A stretch of 64,000 nt of DNA from Catonia carolina (Eukaryota > Arthropoda > Insecta > Hemiptera > Achilidae). Location of the stretch: assembly GCA_035578175.1 (NCBI GenBank), contig JAQMRL010000006.1:65022001-65086000 (forward strand), read 5' to 3'. Positions 1-11,665 of this stretch are shown here, in pieces. A model generated the notes under the pieces. It did no database searches, was not told the DNA's origin, and was given only the letters and a program-made list of their open reading frames with translations. Position 1 is the stretch's first letter; each line of letters opens with the position of its first letter. The translations under genes and the position numbers were made by a program.

Positions 1-89
1 CGTGTGATACGAATCGGAACAATTTATTTTAGCCCTGCAACTAACAGATTGAGTGTAAATTTGACACTCCACCTGTCTGTTATGGGCAG
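1..89 (-). repeat. SINE-like family B, 5' part, runs off window edge
   Basis: Matches the 5' end of family B in reverse orientation: the 'agccctgcaa' block, the 'gagtgtaaat' block and the terminal 'ctgttatgggcag'. The 3' part lies beyond the window start. It is assigned by comparison with the complete, target-duplication-flanked copies at 60851-61245 and 62145-62541. Confidence 0.8.
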
Positions 90-1269
90 TCTGTCATATG
101 GCAAACTTAGAATACATTTTTAAGGGGCGTCCGAGTTGCCGTGGTAACACTTTAATACTATATTTCTTTTTATAATTCCAGATACCACAATAACAAATCA
201 ATTATACCACTTTGATCACGACAAATTGAACCGTATTAATAAAACATAATTTGTTTTTTAAGATTCCCCCTTCAAAATTTAACAAAAATTCTAATTGCGC
301 AACAAGACTGCTCTGCTTCCAATCTATCACTAACACTACATCAGCTCAAATGGTTTCTTTTATTTAACCTTTTAAAATGTATATACCGGTGTTTATATAT
401 AATTTATATTTATATATATTTATATTACCTTTAGGCTACACGGGTAAATAAAACAGAAACGTATTTTTCAGATTTAATTCAGAAATTTTTATTAACGGAT
501 TAACAAGCACACGCCAGTACAGAAATGAGTAATAATACTACTTTTTTAATTTTAAAGGGATGAAACTTCAAAATACAATACAAAATATTTTCATAATTTA
601 ACAAAAAATAAAAAATAGAATGGAAAGTAAATCTACGATTACTTTTACACCTAACTAAATTTTTCATTTGAATTCAATAAATCTTTGTACAAAACACTTA
701 TAATACTTAGTACTTAGCATATAGATTTCGTATAGAATTGTAGGGAAACGACAAGAGTGTAAATATTCGTAATCTACATGCTAATACAACACTGAATTAA
801 CAACTCGATATCGAATTTATACAAAGTGGGAAATCCCAGAAGTAAACTTTTCACATTTAGAGTGCGGACTACTAAACAAACGAACAAATAAACAACGAAC
901 TAAACAAATCAAACCGCACTGAATCATTGATTTGTTTAAGTACGTAAGGTCGCAAACCGAACAGGAAACCAAAAAACCTAGGTTAAATAAACCCTAGTTC
1001 AAATTCAACCGAGTGTAAAATTTAACTTTTATAAATATTTGATTAGTTTCAACGCAGAATTGATTACAATACACCAAATACTGGGGGAATGTAATTCGAG
1101 AATAATCTATTATATGTACGCGCCTACATTACAAATTAAATTACCTGGCGAAAATTATTTGATTTTTACTTACCCTGAAATTATCAATATTTTATTTAAT
1201 CTTACTTAACAATCGATCAGTTCAAGTTGTTATCAGGGCTGTTATTAGTGTGAACTAAACACATTATTA
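90..1269. other. AT-rich stretch, nothing recognised
   Basis: No convincing coding frame, RNA gene or repeat family member is seen. Short frames are interrupted and have no recognisable motif. Confidence 0.5.
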
Positions 1270-1640
1270 TTTGTTGTTTAGGTCATCAGCCGAAAGGCTG
1301 GCTTGAACCTTAAGAAGTTTTACTAAATAAAACGAAGAGTGAGGTGGTTTACCCACCTCACTGTATATGCATGCCGGGCCTTCTAAAAAGCACATATTTT
1401 CCACTCTGCAAATGACACCTTCACTTCATTCACCACAGGGTCTGGCTGTATAATGAAATTCATTACTTTCAGAGGAGATAACTCTGATTAGTGTCTTTTA
1501 CAACTTTACCTCTTCGGTTCTTAAATAATTCAGTCATTTAATTGGCTGACCATGTGATAAGAAACAGAACTAGTTATTTTAGCCCTGCAATGAACAGATT
1601 GAGTTTAAATAATTTGACACCCCACCTGTTTGTTACGGGA
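1270..1640 (-). repeat. SINE-like family B, near full length
   Basis: Reverse-oriented copy running from the 3' 'ttgttgttta' tail complement and 'ggtcatcagccgaaaggctg' to the 5' 'cacctgtttgttacggg' end. About 370 bp, with scattered substitutions and a small deletion in the 3' third. Confidence 0.85.
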
Positions 1641-2763
1641 AGACAATTTTATCGACCAACACAAACACTAACAAATCAAAACAGTTTTTAGAAAATTTAA
1701 AAAAAAATATAAGTGACACGTGAGTGATCAGCTCCCGCAAGCCATACTTTTCTTATATAAATTACCTATTTGTAATTTTTAATTGAATCAAGACATTTCA
1801 GAAAGCCCATAAGTCAAAATTTTACATTTTTTACTTTATTATAATTTAGGACTAAGTGAATGTAAACACAGCATCCCTACAAAAATCCTGTAAGTTTGAC
1901 TTTTCTTAAGTAATATAACACTAAGGAAAGGGTTATCCTTAAGGATATTAAGTGTTACCAATTAAAAAATGAAAATGGATGATCTTTTGAACTTTGAGCT
2001 CTACTTTCTAGTGGAAGAGGCTTCACACAATTTCTATCCAAAAAAATTTTTAAGGAAGATAACTACTGTTTGTGACAACGAAGAAAGTGAATGGTCCTGG
2101 AAGCCAACATATTTTTCTTTAAGTTAAGGATTTCAATTTGTATTATTGCAAAAATTTATTGAAATCACTAAATTTGTAAAATATTGAAATAAATAAATAA
2201 ATGACTACTAACTATTGTACAACACAATTTTCTTTTGGTCTAACAACGTAATTTTCAGAAAACGTAAGTTAGAATTTTACCCCAATTCGTATTCAGAACA
2301 CCTTAAATCTAAATTTTCAATTTTTTTTAACTGGTGTGTTTTCTTTAAAAAGACACAAGTACACATTTTATAGAAAAAGGGACAACCCTAAGAACAAATC
2401 ATATTTTTTAATATTGTATTTTATTAAAACTTAGTAAATTACTAGTATTTTTGATTTAAGGGCTTTTTAAAATGACTGATTCACTTGAAACAAGCACAAA
2501 ATAAAGAAAATATTAAAAAACATTTCCGTCTATAGTACATTCATTGAATGTTGAGAGTACGCAATTCTCGCGATCAACTGCTTCAGCCAATGGCAGTATT
2601 CCAGTTCACGTGACCGATTGACTATTACTAGTTCAAACAGAATTCACTCCCAGCGTTTAAAAACACAGCCACCTGCGAAATGGTACTCTCATTCTAACGC
2701 CACGTGTATTACTTTTATCTCACGACGAATGAATTATAATACATTTCTATAACCTATTGTTTA
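1641..2763. other. AT-rich stretch, nothing recognised
   Basis: No long frame, tRNA-like box pair or family A-G match was found. A few short A/T homopolymers only. Confidence 0.5.
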
Positions 2764-3174
2764 TTATGCCCAAAACGGGCAAGTAGAGTGTTATTTTAAT
2801 TGCACTCTATCTGTTTGGTCCAGGGCTAAAAGAAATAGTTCTGTTTCGTATCACATAGTCAGCCACTTATATGACTGAACTATTTAAGAACAGAAGAGGT
2901 AGAGGTGTAAAAGACACTATTCAGAGTTATCTCCTCTGAGAGTAATGAATTTCACTGTACAGCCAGACCCTGTGGTGAATGAAGTGAAGGTGTCATTTGC
3001 AGGGTGGAAAGTGAGTGCTTTTCGGAGGGCCTGGCATGCTGATAAGCATACTCTTTCAACTCAGTGAGGAAGGCATGGTAAACCACCTTATTCCTCGGTT
3101 TTTACTTAGTAAAACCTCTAGAGGTTCAAACCAGCCTTTTGGCTGTTGACCTAAATAACAACAACTACTAACAT
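2764..3174 (+). repeat. SINE-like family B, full length
   Basis: Forward copy from 'tatgcccaaaacgggc' through the conserved 'ggtgaatgaagtgaaggtg' block to the (AAC)n-type tail 'aacaacaactac'. The whole unit is present with moderate divergence. Confidence 0.88.
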
Positions 3175-4330
3175 AATACAAGTAAAACGTTACTACTACT
3201 AACGCAATCTCTCACAGTAGTAGTGACGTAATGCATACCTCTCAGCTGCACAAAGCTTGGGAACGGGCAGTACATATCCTTTTATTCAACACAACAGAAC
3301 TATTAATATTAATTTAATACGACAGTTGATTCCAGATTTACAAGACATATTTGGTTTATCATGAGATCATCGGATATTTAAAAGAAGTAAAAATTATGTA
3401 AATTAATAACGTGTCAATTTTTACTTAACTTAAACTAGATTTTATATCAGAGTTTAAAAAAATTTTAAATGTAACATATAATTTTTCGTTTTTAAAAATG
3501 GTAGTAGACTATATAATTATCTAATCCATTTAAAATTCGAATAAAGTACAATTTAAATTGGTTTGTCCTGTTTATTAAAGCACATTTTCAGATTTATTAA
3601 AATGAAAAAAGGGTAATGAATTATATGTTAGTATTCCGGTGTATATATAATTGAAATTTAAACGTTTAAAAATTAGTTTTAAAATATTCATTTTGAATTC
3701 GTATTTGTAGTGTTTGTTTGTCATACCTAAAAATATTTTTAGCAAGTGTTATGATACGTTTATAAGTGGGAGGTGTTAAAGTGTTATTAAAGAAAGAGTT
3801 ATGTTTATACGGAGGTGTTAAAGTATTTGTCTAATTTGTCTATCAGACAGTCTGTCTACACGTACTTAAAAATTTTGTCTATGAATTAGTTAATTCCTGT
3901 ATACAAGAACGTGTTATCTTACAGTTTTATGGTTGTACATGTGTAAGTATAGCTCGTACTTCATTTAAGTAACCTCTCCATCCGAGTTATGTTAAGAGAA
4001 GTCACTCTCACCGCATGATGTCATTTGAATACATAAGTGAGATTGAGACCGAATTAAGTAGTTGATGGATTGCAAGTGTGTGAGTGTGTGTACATATTCA
4101 CACATACACATACATAAATGTTTTGTGTACAATCTTAAGTCATTCAACTCAATCTCAGCTTTATTGTCCTACTTACATCTATATAAGTCCATTAAAACGT
4201 AAACAAAGTTGCCTATCTATGTATATTTAAATAGATACGGGGGTTTCTTCTGGAGTTCTATCTCAGCTCTCATTGGACTCATTTTGGTAGACTTTTTTTA
4301 ACACTATGAACCCTGAGCCCATGTATCACA
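3175..4330. other. Intervening AT-rich sequence, nothing recognised
   Basis: Contains a short impure TG/CA-rich stretch near 4075-4115 but no coding or RNA-gene signal that I can support. Confidence 0.5.
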
Positions 4331-4484
4331 CAGGCTTCGGGTCTTTTCTGTTATCCCTCCCAAGCATAATTTGACACATTTTGCGGATATTTCGTATGTA
4401 ATCTTACAGTATTTTTAACGATAAAAAGGGGAAAATATTTTTTAAAAAATCCTACGTCAATATTGTTCAAGTTAAGGTTAAATA

Positions 4485-5212
4485 ACCTTTGAAAAATGGG
4501 GTTTGAAAATAAATTATGACAAAACCAAATATTTGGTAGCTGGAGGAGACGCGGTAGCTGGAAAAGACGTGAAAGATCTGGTTGTTGATAATAAAATAAA
4601 TACAGGATGTGAGGAAGTGAAATACCTGGGAGTAGTTCTTTCAAGAAAAGGAAATAGTGAGCAAGAAATTACAGAGCGTATCACAAATGCCAGAAAAGTC
4701 ATTAGTCAACTTAACCCACTGCTTTGGTCAGAAACTCTCAGTCTAAGGACTAAAAGAATGATGAACGATGCCATCCTTAGAAGTGTTCTGATGTATGGCG
4801 CAGAAGCATGGGAGTTAACAAAAAGAAATAAAGATAGACTGAATGCAGTGGAAATGGACTTCCTGAGACGCAGCTGCAGGGTATCTAGGATAGGGCACAT
4901 AAGAAATGAAGAAATAAGAAGAAGAATGAATCAACAGGAGTCAGTTGTTGAAGCAATAGAAAGTCGCCAACTGCTATGGTATGGACATGTAAAAAGAATG
5001 TCAGAAGCTAGATGGCCCAAGTTCATAATGGAATGGACACCTCAAGAAAGGAGAAAAGGGGGCGCCCTCCTAGAAAATGGGAGCAAGACATTCAAAACGC
5101 CATGAATTTGAGGCAACTGGCTCCTGAAGATACACTGGATAGGGGCAATGGAGGTTGAGATGCGAGAAACGGCCTGATGATGCTGTAAGAGACCTCGCTT
5201 AAGTAAGTAAGT
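4485..5212 (+). mobile_element. 5'-truncated non-LTR retrotransposon insertion (RTE-like) in element E
   Basis: Bounded by an 11 bp direct repeat 'aaggttaaata' (4474-4484 and 5213-5223), expected of target-primed insertion. The 3' end is a short tandem tail '(taag)n' at 5199-5212 rather than plain poly(A), a feature known from RTE-type elements. The body is the C-terminal part of a reverse transcriptase. The 5' end is truncated, the commonest fate of such insertions. Confidence 0.8.
4503..5152 (+). pseudogene. Reverse transcriptase C-terminal fragment (RTE-like), frameshifted
   Basis: The open frame from 4503 encodes the end of a non-LTR reverse transcriptase. A KTKYLV segment is followed by the thumb-type motif VKYLGVVLSRKG (about residues 39-50), the 'LMYGAEAWELTKR' block, and the C-terminal 'LLWYGHVKRM' and 'W.PQERRKGG' blocks that are hallmarks of insect endonuclease-reverse transcriptases. 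The frame goes wrong in the G-run at 5058-5062. In another frame the expected ending continues as 'GRPPRKWEQDIQNAMNLRQL' and stops at about 5152, so a one-base indel broke the last ~30 codons. The catalytic palm with the YxDD motif and the endonuclease are absent, so the piece is dead. RTE assignment rests on these C-terminal motifs and the tandem tail; another RTE-related clade is possible. Confidence 0.82.
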
Positions 5213-5627
5213 AAGGTTAAATATAGGTAGGGTAAATAGAATGCTTTTTCTCAATATTGTTACTGTACGCAATGATGAAATACACACTCATTGAGTACAT
5301 AAAATAATTAAATACATTAACCATTCAATTAAATAATAAATAACTTAATAACTTTCAATAAATAGTTCAACGTTAACTTAAAAAATATTAATATAACTTT
5401 TTAAAATATTTTTCTCGTGTTTATCGTTAAAAATACTGAAATACCTACATAAGAAATATCCACAAAATGTGACAAATTATATTGGGGGAGGGGGAAGGAT
5501 AACAGAAGTTCCTTATTCATATTGGTCAAGAGAAAGTAAAAAGTTCGTACGGACTCCCCTAACGCTTCTCAAAAAGCTCATCTCTGCAGAATGGAGAGGG
5601 AAACAAATTTGTACGGTATACCAATAA

Positions 5628-6002
5628 CTGCCCGTAACAGGCAGGTGAGGTGTTAAATTATTTGTGCTCGATCTACTACTTCCAAAACTACCTATAAAAA
5701 AATAGTTCTGTTTCTTATCACATAGTCAGCCAATAATATGACTGAAGAATTTAAGAACAGAAGAGATAGAGGTGTAAAAGACACAAATCACAGTTATTTC
5801 CTGTGAGAATAATGTATTTCATTGTACAACCAGATCCTATGGTAAATAAAAGTGAAGGTGTCATTTGCAGGGTGGAAAATTGCTGATAAAAACAATCTTT
5901 CATTCAATGAGGAAGGTAATACCACCTCACCCCTCGTTTTCCTTAGTAAATCTTCTAGTGATTTAAACCAGACTTTCTCGACTGATTTTCTAAACAGCAA
6001 CA
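5628..6002 (+). repeat. SINE-like family B, full length but diverged
   Basis: Forward copy from 'ctgcccgtaacaggcaggtg' to 'ctaaacagcaac'. An internal deletion removes the block between 'gtggaaaa' and 'tgctgataa', where intact copies carry 'tgcttttcagagggcc'. Confidence 0.85.
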
Positions 6003-6738
6003 TAGAAATATCAACCGGAAAATTATATAATTGACTTTATTTTAAAGATGAAAACCCCCTTCTCGTTTTTATCGCCTGATGTATACATACTATATTACAG
6101 TGGATGCAAAACTAAAGTAAAAAATATTATTTTCAATTAATCCAACAGTCCTACAATTTATACGTCAAAACATAAGTTTAATTGACTTTAATATTAATGT
6201 TTAATAAAGTAAGTTTAAATTTATTAGAGAACGGATTTTAAGTTTAATTAAATACACTACAGTGCATTAACTTGCATAATAAATTAATTATAAATATATT
6301 AAGCACACAGTACTAAAATATAATAGATACGCTGTTTCTAGAGCGTTAATAAAATATGGGGGCAAAGATATACTGGATGCATACACTTAGCTTATTTTAG
6401 CGTAACCGTCATAGTGAATTTCTCTGATGATTGATGAGAGACATGCGTCACTTTTTTAATGAGAATACCAACTAGGTAACAGTATTAGAATATTGTATAA
6501 TTTAGATAGATGTCTTTTCTTTAGAAACTATTTAAATAAATAAACAATTCACTATAATACAAGTACGTATTTTTGATGATAATGTGTATTTCCTTATATT
6601 ATTAAAAGCACAATAGGATCCTGATGGTCTGGACCTGTTCGGTAATCCGATACAGCGGTTAACAATACAGTTTCAACAATCAACTAAACATAAACAATGA
6701 GAGCTAATAATAATAAAATTGTATTTCCATTTTATTTT
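6003..6738. other. AT-rich stretch, nothing recognised
   Basis: No supported gene or repeat family. The last bases contain 'tttatttt', which acts as the target duplication of the following SINE. Confidence 0.5.
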
Positions 6739-7054
6739 ACCCACCAGGTTGGTCTAGAGGTAAAGTCGTCGCCAAAATCAGCTGTTTAACAGCTGATTTT
6801 CGGAGACGAAGGTTCCTGGTTCAAATCCTAGTAAAGGTAGTTACTTTTATACGGATTTGACACTAGACAGTGGTTACCGGTGTACTTTGATGGTTGGGGT
6901 TTAATTAACTATACTCTCTCAGGAATGGTCGGCCTGGGTCTGTACAAGACTACACCTCATTTACACATTATCCTCATCTCATTGGGTCATGGGGTTGCTT
7001 ATTGTTCTGAATTGAACAGATTGCAACGTACACAAATTACGAATAAAAAAAAAA
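6739..7054 (+). mobile_element. tRNA-derived SINE A, full length
   Basis: The 5' tRNA-like head has a pol III box A (TGGTCTAGAGG, 6750-6760) and box B (GGTTCAAATCC, 6818-6828). A conserved non-tRNA body and an A-rich 3' end follow. Flanks carry a short direct repeat 'tttatttt' (6731-6738 and 7055-7062). Other copies: 22473-22800, 26841-27150, 42943-43255 (plus), 41737-42478 and 45853-46192 (minus). Confidence 0.9.
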
Positions 7055-7071
7055 TTTATTTTGCGATTATT

Positions 7072-7195
7072 TCCATACACATTTTTTCCAAAAGCTATAA
7101 TGCATTTATAACAATTCACAATGTACGGATGTGGAGGAAATTGGTCTACCCAACTATTGCTAAAAGCCATGTTTTAGTGTAGGTGTGTTCACTTC
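7072..7195 (+). repeat. Repeat F fragment
   Basis: About 120 bp similar to 32338-32460. It shares 'aaagctataat', 'acaattcacaatgtacg' and 'ctacccaa.tatggctaaaa'. This is the terminal part of the higher-order repeat at 31.3-32.5 kb. Confidence 0.65.
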
Positions 7196-7287
7196 TTTTA
7201 TTTAGTATAACAGTAGGGCCTACATGGAGATTTAAAAACTACACAAGGGGCATATAACAAAGACATTAAAAAATATAGGTATACAAT

Positions 7288-8100
7288 TTCTATGCCCATA
7301 ACAGGCACGTGGAGTGTTAAATTATTTGCACTCGATTTGGTAGTTCCAAGGCTAAAAAATAGTTCTGTTTCTTACTACATGGCCAGCCAATTATATGACT
7401 GAAGCATTTAAGAACAGAAGAGGTAGAGGTGTAAAAGACACTAGTCATAGTTATCTCCTCTGAGAGTAATGAATTTCACTATAAAGCCAGACCCGGTGGT
7501 GAATGAAGTGTAGGTGTCATTTCCAGGGTGGAAAGTAAATGCTTTTCGGAGGGTCTGCCATGGTGATAAGCATACTTTTTCAGTCAATGAGGAAAGCAAT
7601 TGTAAACCACCTCACTACTCGTTTCGCGTAGTAGAAAGCCTCTTTGTATACGAAACGTATACAAGCGATTCAGAACAAGATTCTACGAACGATAACGCAA
7701 TGGCCCTTTTACCTCACAAACTTAATGTTGCACAAAAACTTACAAATCCCATACGTAATTGGATGTCGTGAAACAACTATACAAGACGATGCATGACAAA
7801 TTTGAATTACATGACAACCCTCTCATGCAAAACATGTACATTAGGGCGATACCGGGTGCTCAGCGCAGACGTTTGAAGCGCCTCTGGCCAAGAGATCTTC
7901 TTGGCCAACTGTAGGACTGTGATGATGACTGCACGCTCCTTCAAGTAAATCAAGTTTTGGAACATTAGATTCACCTTTAGAAATTGTTGTATTGATATAA
8001 TAACAGATACTAAAGTTTAATCAATTTTAATTGAAAGTGTCAAAAAAAGAAAACCTCTAGAGATTCAAACCAGCCTTTCGGGTGATGACTTTTAACAACA
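7288..8100 (+). repeat. SINE-like family B split by a jockey fragment
   Basis: The 5' portion is 7288-7643; the 3' end ('cctctagagattcaaaccag' to 'taacaacacc') resumes at 8049-8100. The interruption (7644-8048) is flanked by 'gaaagcctct' (7634-7643) and 'gaaaacctct' (8049-8058), a target duplication with one change. Family B was therefore here first. Confidence 0.85.
7644..8048 (+). pseudogene. 5'-truncated jockey-type retrotransposon 3' end (reverse transcriptase C-terminus)
   Basis: The 3' end of a jockey ORF2 in two frames. One frame reads LQAIQNKILRTITQWPFYL (from about 7664); the other ends LYKTMHDKFELHDNPLMQ and RRRLKRLWPRDLLGQL followed by a stop near 7917. These blocks align in order with the C-terminus of the intact jockey ORF2 in this window (residues with LYKRFHDKSHEHENPL and RRLKRRWSRDLL), so this is a related but different jockey lineage. 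About 120 bp of 3' UTR and an A-rich end (8042-8048) follow. The frame change lies around 7760-7790. It is non-functional. Confidence 0.85.
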
Positions 8101-8166
8101 CCATACAATTTCTAACAAAACAGAAATACTGTACATTCTAAAAGTTCAATGGATAAAATTCTGTTC

Positions 8167-8350
8167 TTGTTTAGGTCATCATCCGAAAAGCGAGGAGTAA
8201 GGTGGTTTACCAGCCTTTCTCACTGAATGGAAAAGTAAGCTTATTAGCATGTCGGGCCCTCTGAACAACATCTACTTCCCACTTTGCAAATGACACCTTC
8301 ACTTCATTCATCACAGGGTCTGACTGTCAAATAAAATTCATTATACAGCC
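8167..8350 (-). repeat. SINE-like family B, 3' half with internal deletion
   Basis: Reverse copy starting 'tgtttaggtcatcatccgaa' and jumping to 'cgaggagtaaggtgg', so the 'ggtttgaacctctagagg' segment is lost. It ends at 'aaattcattatacagcc' and lacks the 5' half. Confidence 0.8.
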
Positions 8351-8710
8351 TAATTAAGTAAATCTAGATAAGTAAACAATAAATATCTTTAAAAACAATT
8401 AACTACTCGTATATATTGATATATAGATCAAGAGAAAATAAAAAAAACAAAATTTGGAAACCATTAACCTTATAAAATTTTTGGTTCTTTCACTGATAAA
8501 TTATTTTAATCAATATAAAAGCCAATAGGAACGTGACCTAGAGGTGTTAAACACGGTGACACAGTAATGATTATCAGCAGACATTGGTTACATTAATCTG
8601 TTGGGTGGAGATAGAGCTTAATACGATTTGTCCCGATGAAAAGGGTTAATAGATAGATTTTTAAAAAAGGGATGAGGTTCGCGGGTTAACATTTTAGTAG
8701 GTATAGTACC
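8351..8710. other. Unassigned sequence
   Basis: No gene or known repeat recognised. It ends at the TA that flanks the mariner-like element. Confidence 0.5.
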
Positions 8711-8811
8711 TACAGGGTGAACAACATAAAACCGAACCGATAACGTAACCGCTACAAAATCGGTAGATTACGTTGTAATGAAATTATATGAATGACGTGA
8801 ATAATTTAAAT

Positions 8812-9432
8812 AAAAATCTAGTGTGAAACACTCACGACTATCTCTTTCCAATGTAAATAATGAACAATACAACCTAAAATTAGAAACAAAACATTAATCA
8901 TAAACAAAAAACTAACCTTATTTTAATTATGAGTGAAAGACGCAAAATGAAAATCGATCTCAGTTTGGATTAAAAATACGGAAAATCACTTTCACGCTCA
9001 ACTAGGCTCTGTAGAGAAAAATGCTCTAAAGTAAAGTTGTAGATCTTTTAATTTTCTATAAATTTTATTAAACATTTTTGTCGCAAAATGCATACTATAG
9101 CTGAAATCTTAAAAAAATCGATTTTTTTTTTATACGTTTTCGTGAGAAAATCAGCAGAAAATCAACAGAAAATCACTAATTACAGCTAAACTAAGCGTTA
9201 TTCAAAAAAATTGTTTGAAATAAAAGTTGTAGGTTTTTATTATATACATTTTTGCGTTTAAGTGCATATTAAAGTCGCAATGCTAAAAAAAATAATTATT
9301 TTACGAGCAAACAGCCTCCCTAAGAATTTCAGCAGACGCCTACCCTATGGCGCCCACCCTATCTTTTAGAGCATAAAAAATGTAGTAAATAAGGCAATTT
9401 TTAAAAAAAATCGTATGAACCGTTTTTGAGAA
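8812..9432 (-). repeat. Family C repeat, partial
   Basis: Reverse copy starting 'aatctagtgtgaaacactc'. It includes both internal ~175 bp subrepeats and the 'ccaccctatctt' block, and stops at 'gtttttgagaaaa' before the microsatellite core. A short insertion doubles the 'cagaaaatca' segment. Confidence 0.82.
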
Positions 9433-9990
9433 AAGAGACGTCTGACGCAAAACGTTGTTGTCAATTGCATTAATTTCTTGTTGACTGTTCCCTTTTAGTT
9501 CATCAATATTGCGGGGAATATGCAAATTATGTAAAATGTTTTACTCCATATTTCCCTTGTAGTATTACATAAACAGTTCCAAGGGAAATAGAGGGTCGTT
9601 CGCTTATGTCGGATCAAGTGGCCAGGCGGCGGGTTTTCGGTTTGTAGACGGTTGCGGCCTCCTTAAGGGCTGGACGAGGACGCCTCAATTGAGTCCAACA
9701 CTACTTCCCCCATCGTGAGTGAGTGAACATTAGTTTTTCTCGCCGCCTCCGATAAAAAAAAAAAACAAAAATATTGTGGGGATTAGATGTATTAACTCTC
9801 TGGTTAAGAAGCCACAAGGAAATAATCGCAAGTAGACAACACTGGGGATCATGGAGGCCACCGTCCACTGGTGATGACTCGTTTATTCGTGAAAACACCA
9901 TGAATGTGATTCAGTGAAACGTTTCATGATGCTCGTACAGTACGCGCCTAAGCAGAAGCGTAGTCTGAGCTGTAGCGGAGAACGGTGAGG
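9433..9990. other. Interior of the mariner-like element, no supported gene
   Basis: Somewhat more GC-rich (9600-9980) than its surroundings. It may contain further decayed transposase, but I could not read a convincing domain in any frame. Confidence 0.4.
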
Positions 9991-10185
9991 TTATCTGTCT
10001 TTGCCTTGACTACAAACATATAACAAGTTAATATCACGCACGATAGTTGAAACTGCTGGAATTCCTTTTGCTCCGCATCTCCTTAGACTCTTACTGTAAC
10101 ATGTTGCACCGTCTGGTTGAAAGTCGTTATCTGTTAATTGCGCATAGAATTCTTCGAAAATATTGAAATAATCTTGTGTATTAAC
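9991..10185 (-). pseudogene. Mariner/Tc1-like transposase remnant (part of DDE domain)
   Basis: A 64-codon minus-strand frame contains LTDNDFQPDGATCYSKSLRR, resembling the 'FQ-DGA-xxH' block around the second catalytic aspartate in Tc1/mariner transposases of insects; the usual histidine is tyrosine here. A stop follows at 9991. The remainder of the DDE domain is not visible. Location inside TA-flanked terminal inverted repeats supports the reading, but the fragment is short and decayed. Chance resemblance is possible. Confidence 0.5.
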
Positions 10186-10273
10186 AGTTTTCGGTACTAC
10201 CCCTACTCGCGCGTAAAAACATTGTAGAGTCGCGGTTACGTTATAGGTTCGGTTTTAAGTTGTTCACCCGATA

Positions 10274-10809
10274 TTACTGAATGTACATGTAGATAAAGAT
10301 TAAACAGTGAATTTGAACATAGATACGAGTTTATTTGAAATCGTAAACCCAAAATCCCTTCCTTTTTCATTTAAAAAGTTAGATCGTATATATGTGTGCG
10401 CTTACACATTCACACAATTAAAATTAGGCCAGTTGATTTCGTTATCTATTCCAATTCATTCAATGGACATTGCAGTTTTGCCAGGCGTATTCGAATTCGT
10501 TAACTTTTATTTGTATTTATGTACTTTTATAAAACAATTGTACAATGGTTTAAATTATCTATTTCTTTTTCAATACCGTTGATTTAATTACAAAAAAAAA
10601 TCAATAAATTAGTTCAGCAAAATAAATGATGGATGTTTAAAATCGAGCTCTATTGGGCCGGTAAATTAAATTTGTTTGCAACGTCATGTACGGACGGTAT
10701 CAATTTTATTCAATAAATCCACGTAATAGAATGAATTCATCAAAATAAAACAAGGTTTACGATCGACTTACAACAGGAAACTGAACGATTTAATATTAAA
10801 ATCCTGTAG
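10274..10809. other. AT-rich stretch, nothing recognised
   Basis: A 91-codon frame at 10307-10582 shows no motif and looks like a chance frame in AT-rich DNA. Confidence 0.5.
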
Positions 10810-11188
10810 TTGGTCATCAGCTGAAGTCGAGTTTGAATCTCTCAAGGCTTTACAAGTAAAACGAGGAGTTAGGTAGTTTACAATTGCCTTCCTCACCGAG
10901 AGAAAAAGTATGCTCAGTAACATGTCAGGCCCTCTCAAGAGCATTTTTCACCCTAAAAATGATACCTTCACTTCATTAACCACATGGTCTGGCTGTATAA
11001 TGAAATCCATTACTTTCAGAGGAGACAACTAAAACTAATGTTTTTTACATCTCTACATCTTCTATTCTTAAATGCTTCGGTCATCAAATCGGCTGACCAT
11101 ATCATAAGAAACAGAACTATTTTTTATAGCTCTGGATTTAGCAGATCGAGTGCAAATAATTAAACAATTTACCTGCCTGTTATGAGAA
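10810..11188 (-). repeat. SINE-like family B, full length, diverged
   Basis: Reverse copy from 'ttggtcatcagctgaagtcg' to 'cctgcctgttatgag'. All segments are present, with many substitutions. Confidence 0.82.
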
Positions 11189-11665
11189 ATTAAAATCCTA
11201 CTGATACGTATTAATGAAGATTAGATGACAGACGATAAACACAACCTTAAATATTCTAAAATTAAACTCAAAAAAAACTGTAGAATTAAAAGTAACAAAT
11301 CTCTAGATAACTTCATAACATTTATTTTAACTTTTTTGTAGCCCATTTATCTAATAATTGTAAGCTTCTTTTACAGTAGTTATCAGCTAAATTTTATCAA
11401 CGTACGTTTAAAATTTAGTTGAGACTGACACAGAATCTGGGCAACTTTTTACTTGGACCTACCTTACCGACTGTTATTTCTCCAATTTTCTCTGCATTTT
11501 AGTACTAAATATAATTTTTTTTACTTACGTGTAACGGATAATTGAATAACGGTTTATAAAAATTGAATTTGAATAAACATACCTGTAACAAAAGAAAAAA
11601 TCGTAAGATAATTACATTTTAAACGAACTAAGTAACATAATAATAATTGTGCTGAAAAACTATAA
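11189..11665. other. Unassigned AT-rich sequence
   Basis: No gene or repeat-family match seen. Confidence 0.5.

Larger units (their letters stand above)
4331..5516. repeat. Foldback (long inverted repeat) element E, interrupted
   Basis: The left arm, about 4331-4484, is inverted relative to about 5345-5516. Shared landmarks include 'tgacacattttg', 'gatatttcg/gaaatatcc' and 'tatttttaacgataaa' with its complement. A non-LTR fragment (4485-5212) sits inside, flanked by the duplicated 'aaggttaaata' (4474-4484 and 5213-5223). Without that insert the element is roughly 450 bp with arms of about 150 bp. Related single arms occur at 26740-27215 and 40606-40770. Confidence 0.72.
8713..10271. mobile_element. 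TA-flanked Tc1/mariner-like DNA transposon remnant with 38-40 bp terminal inverted repeats
   Basis: 8715-8752 (beginning 'gggtgaacaacataaaacc') is repeated in inverse at 10232-10269 with about four differences. The dinucleotide TA lies outside both ends (8711-8712 and 10272-10273), as expected of the Tc1/mariner superfamily. Inside are a C-family insertion (8812-9432) and a short transposase-like frame on the minus strand (9991-10185). Superfamily assignment combines terminal structure with the transposase motif. Confidence 0.68.

Noticed and set aside
10307..10582. 91-codon forward frame
   Set aside because: No motif, unusual AT-driven composition, no start context or neighbour support; consistent with chance.
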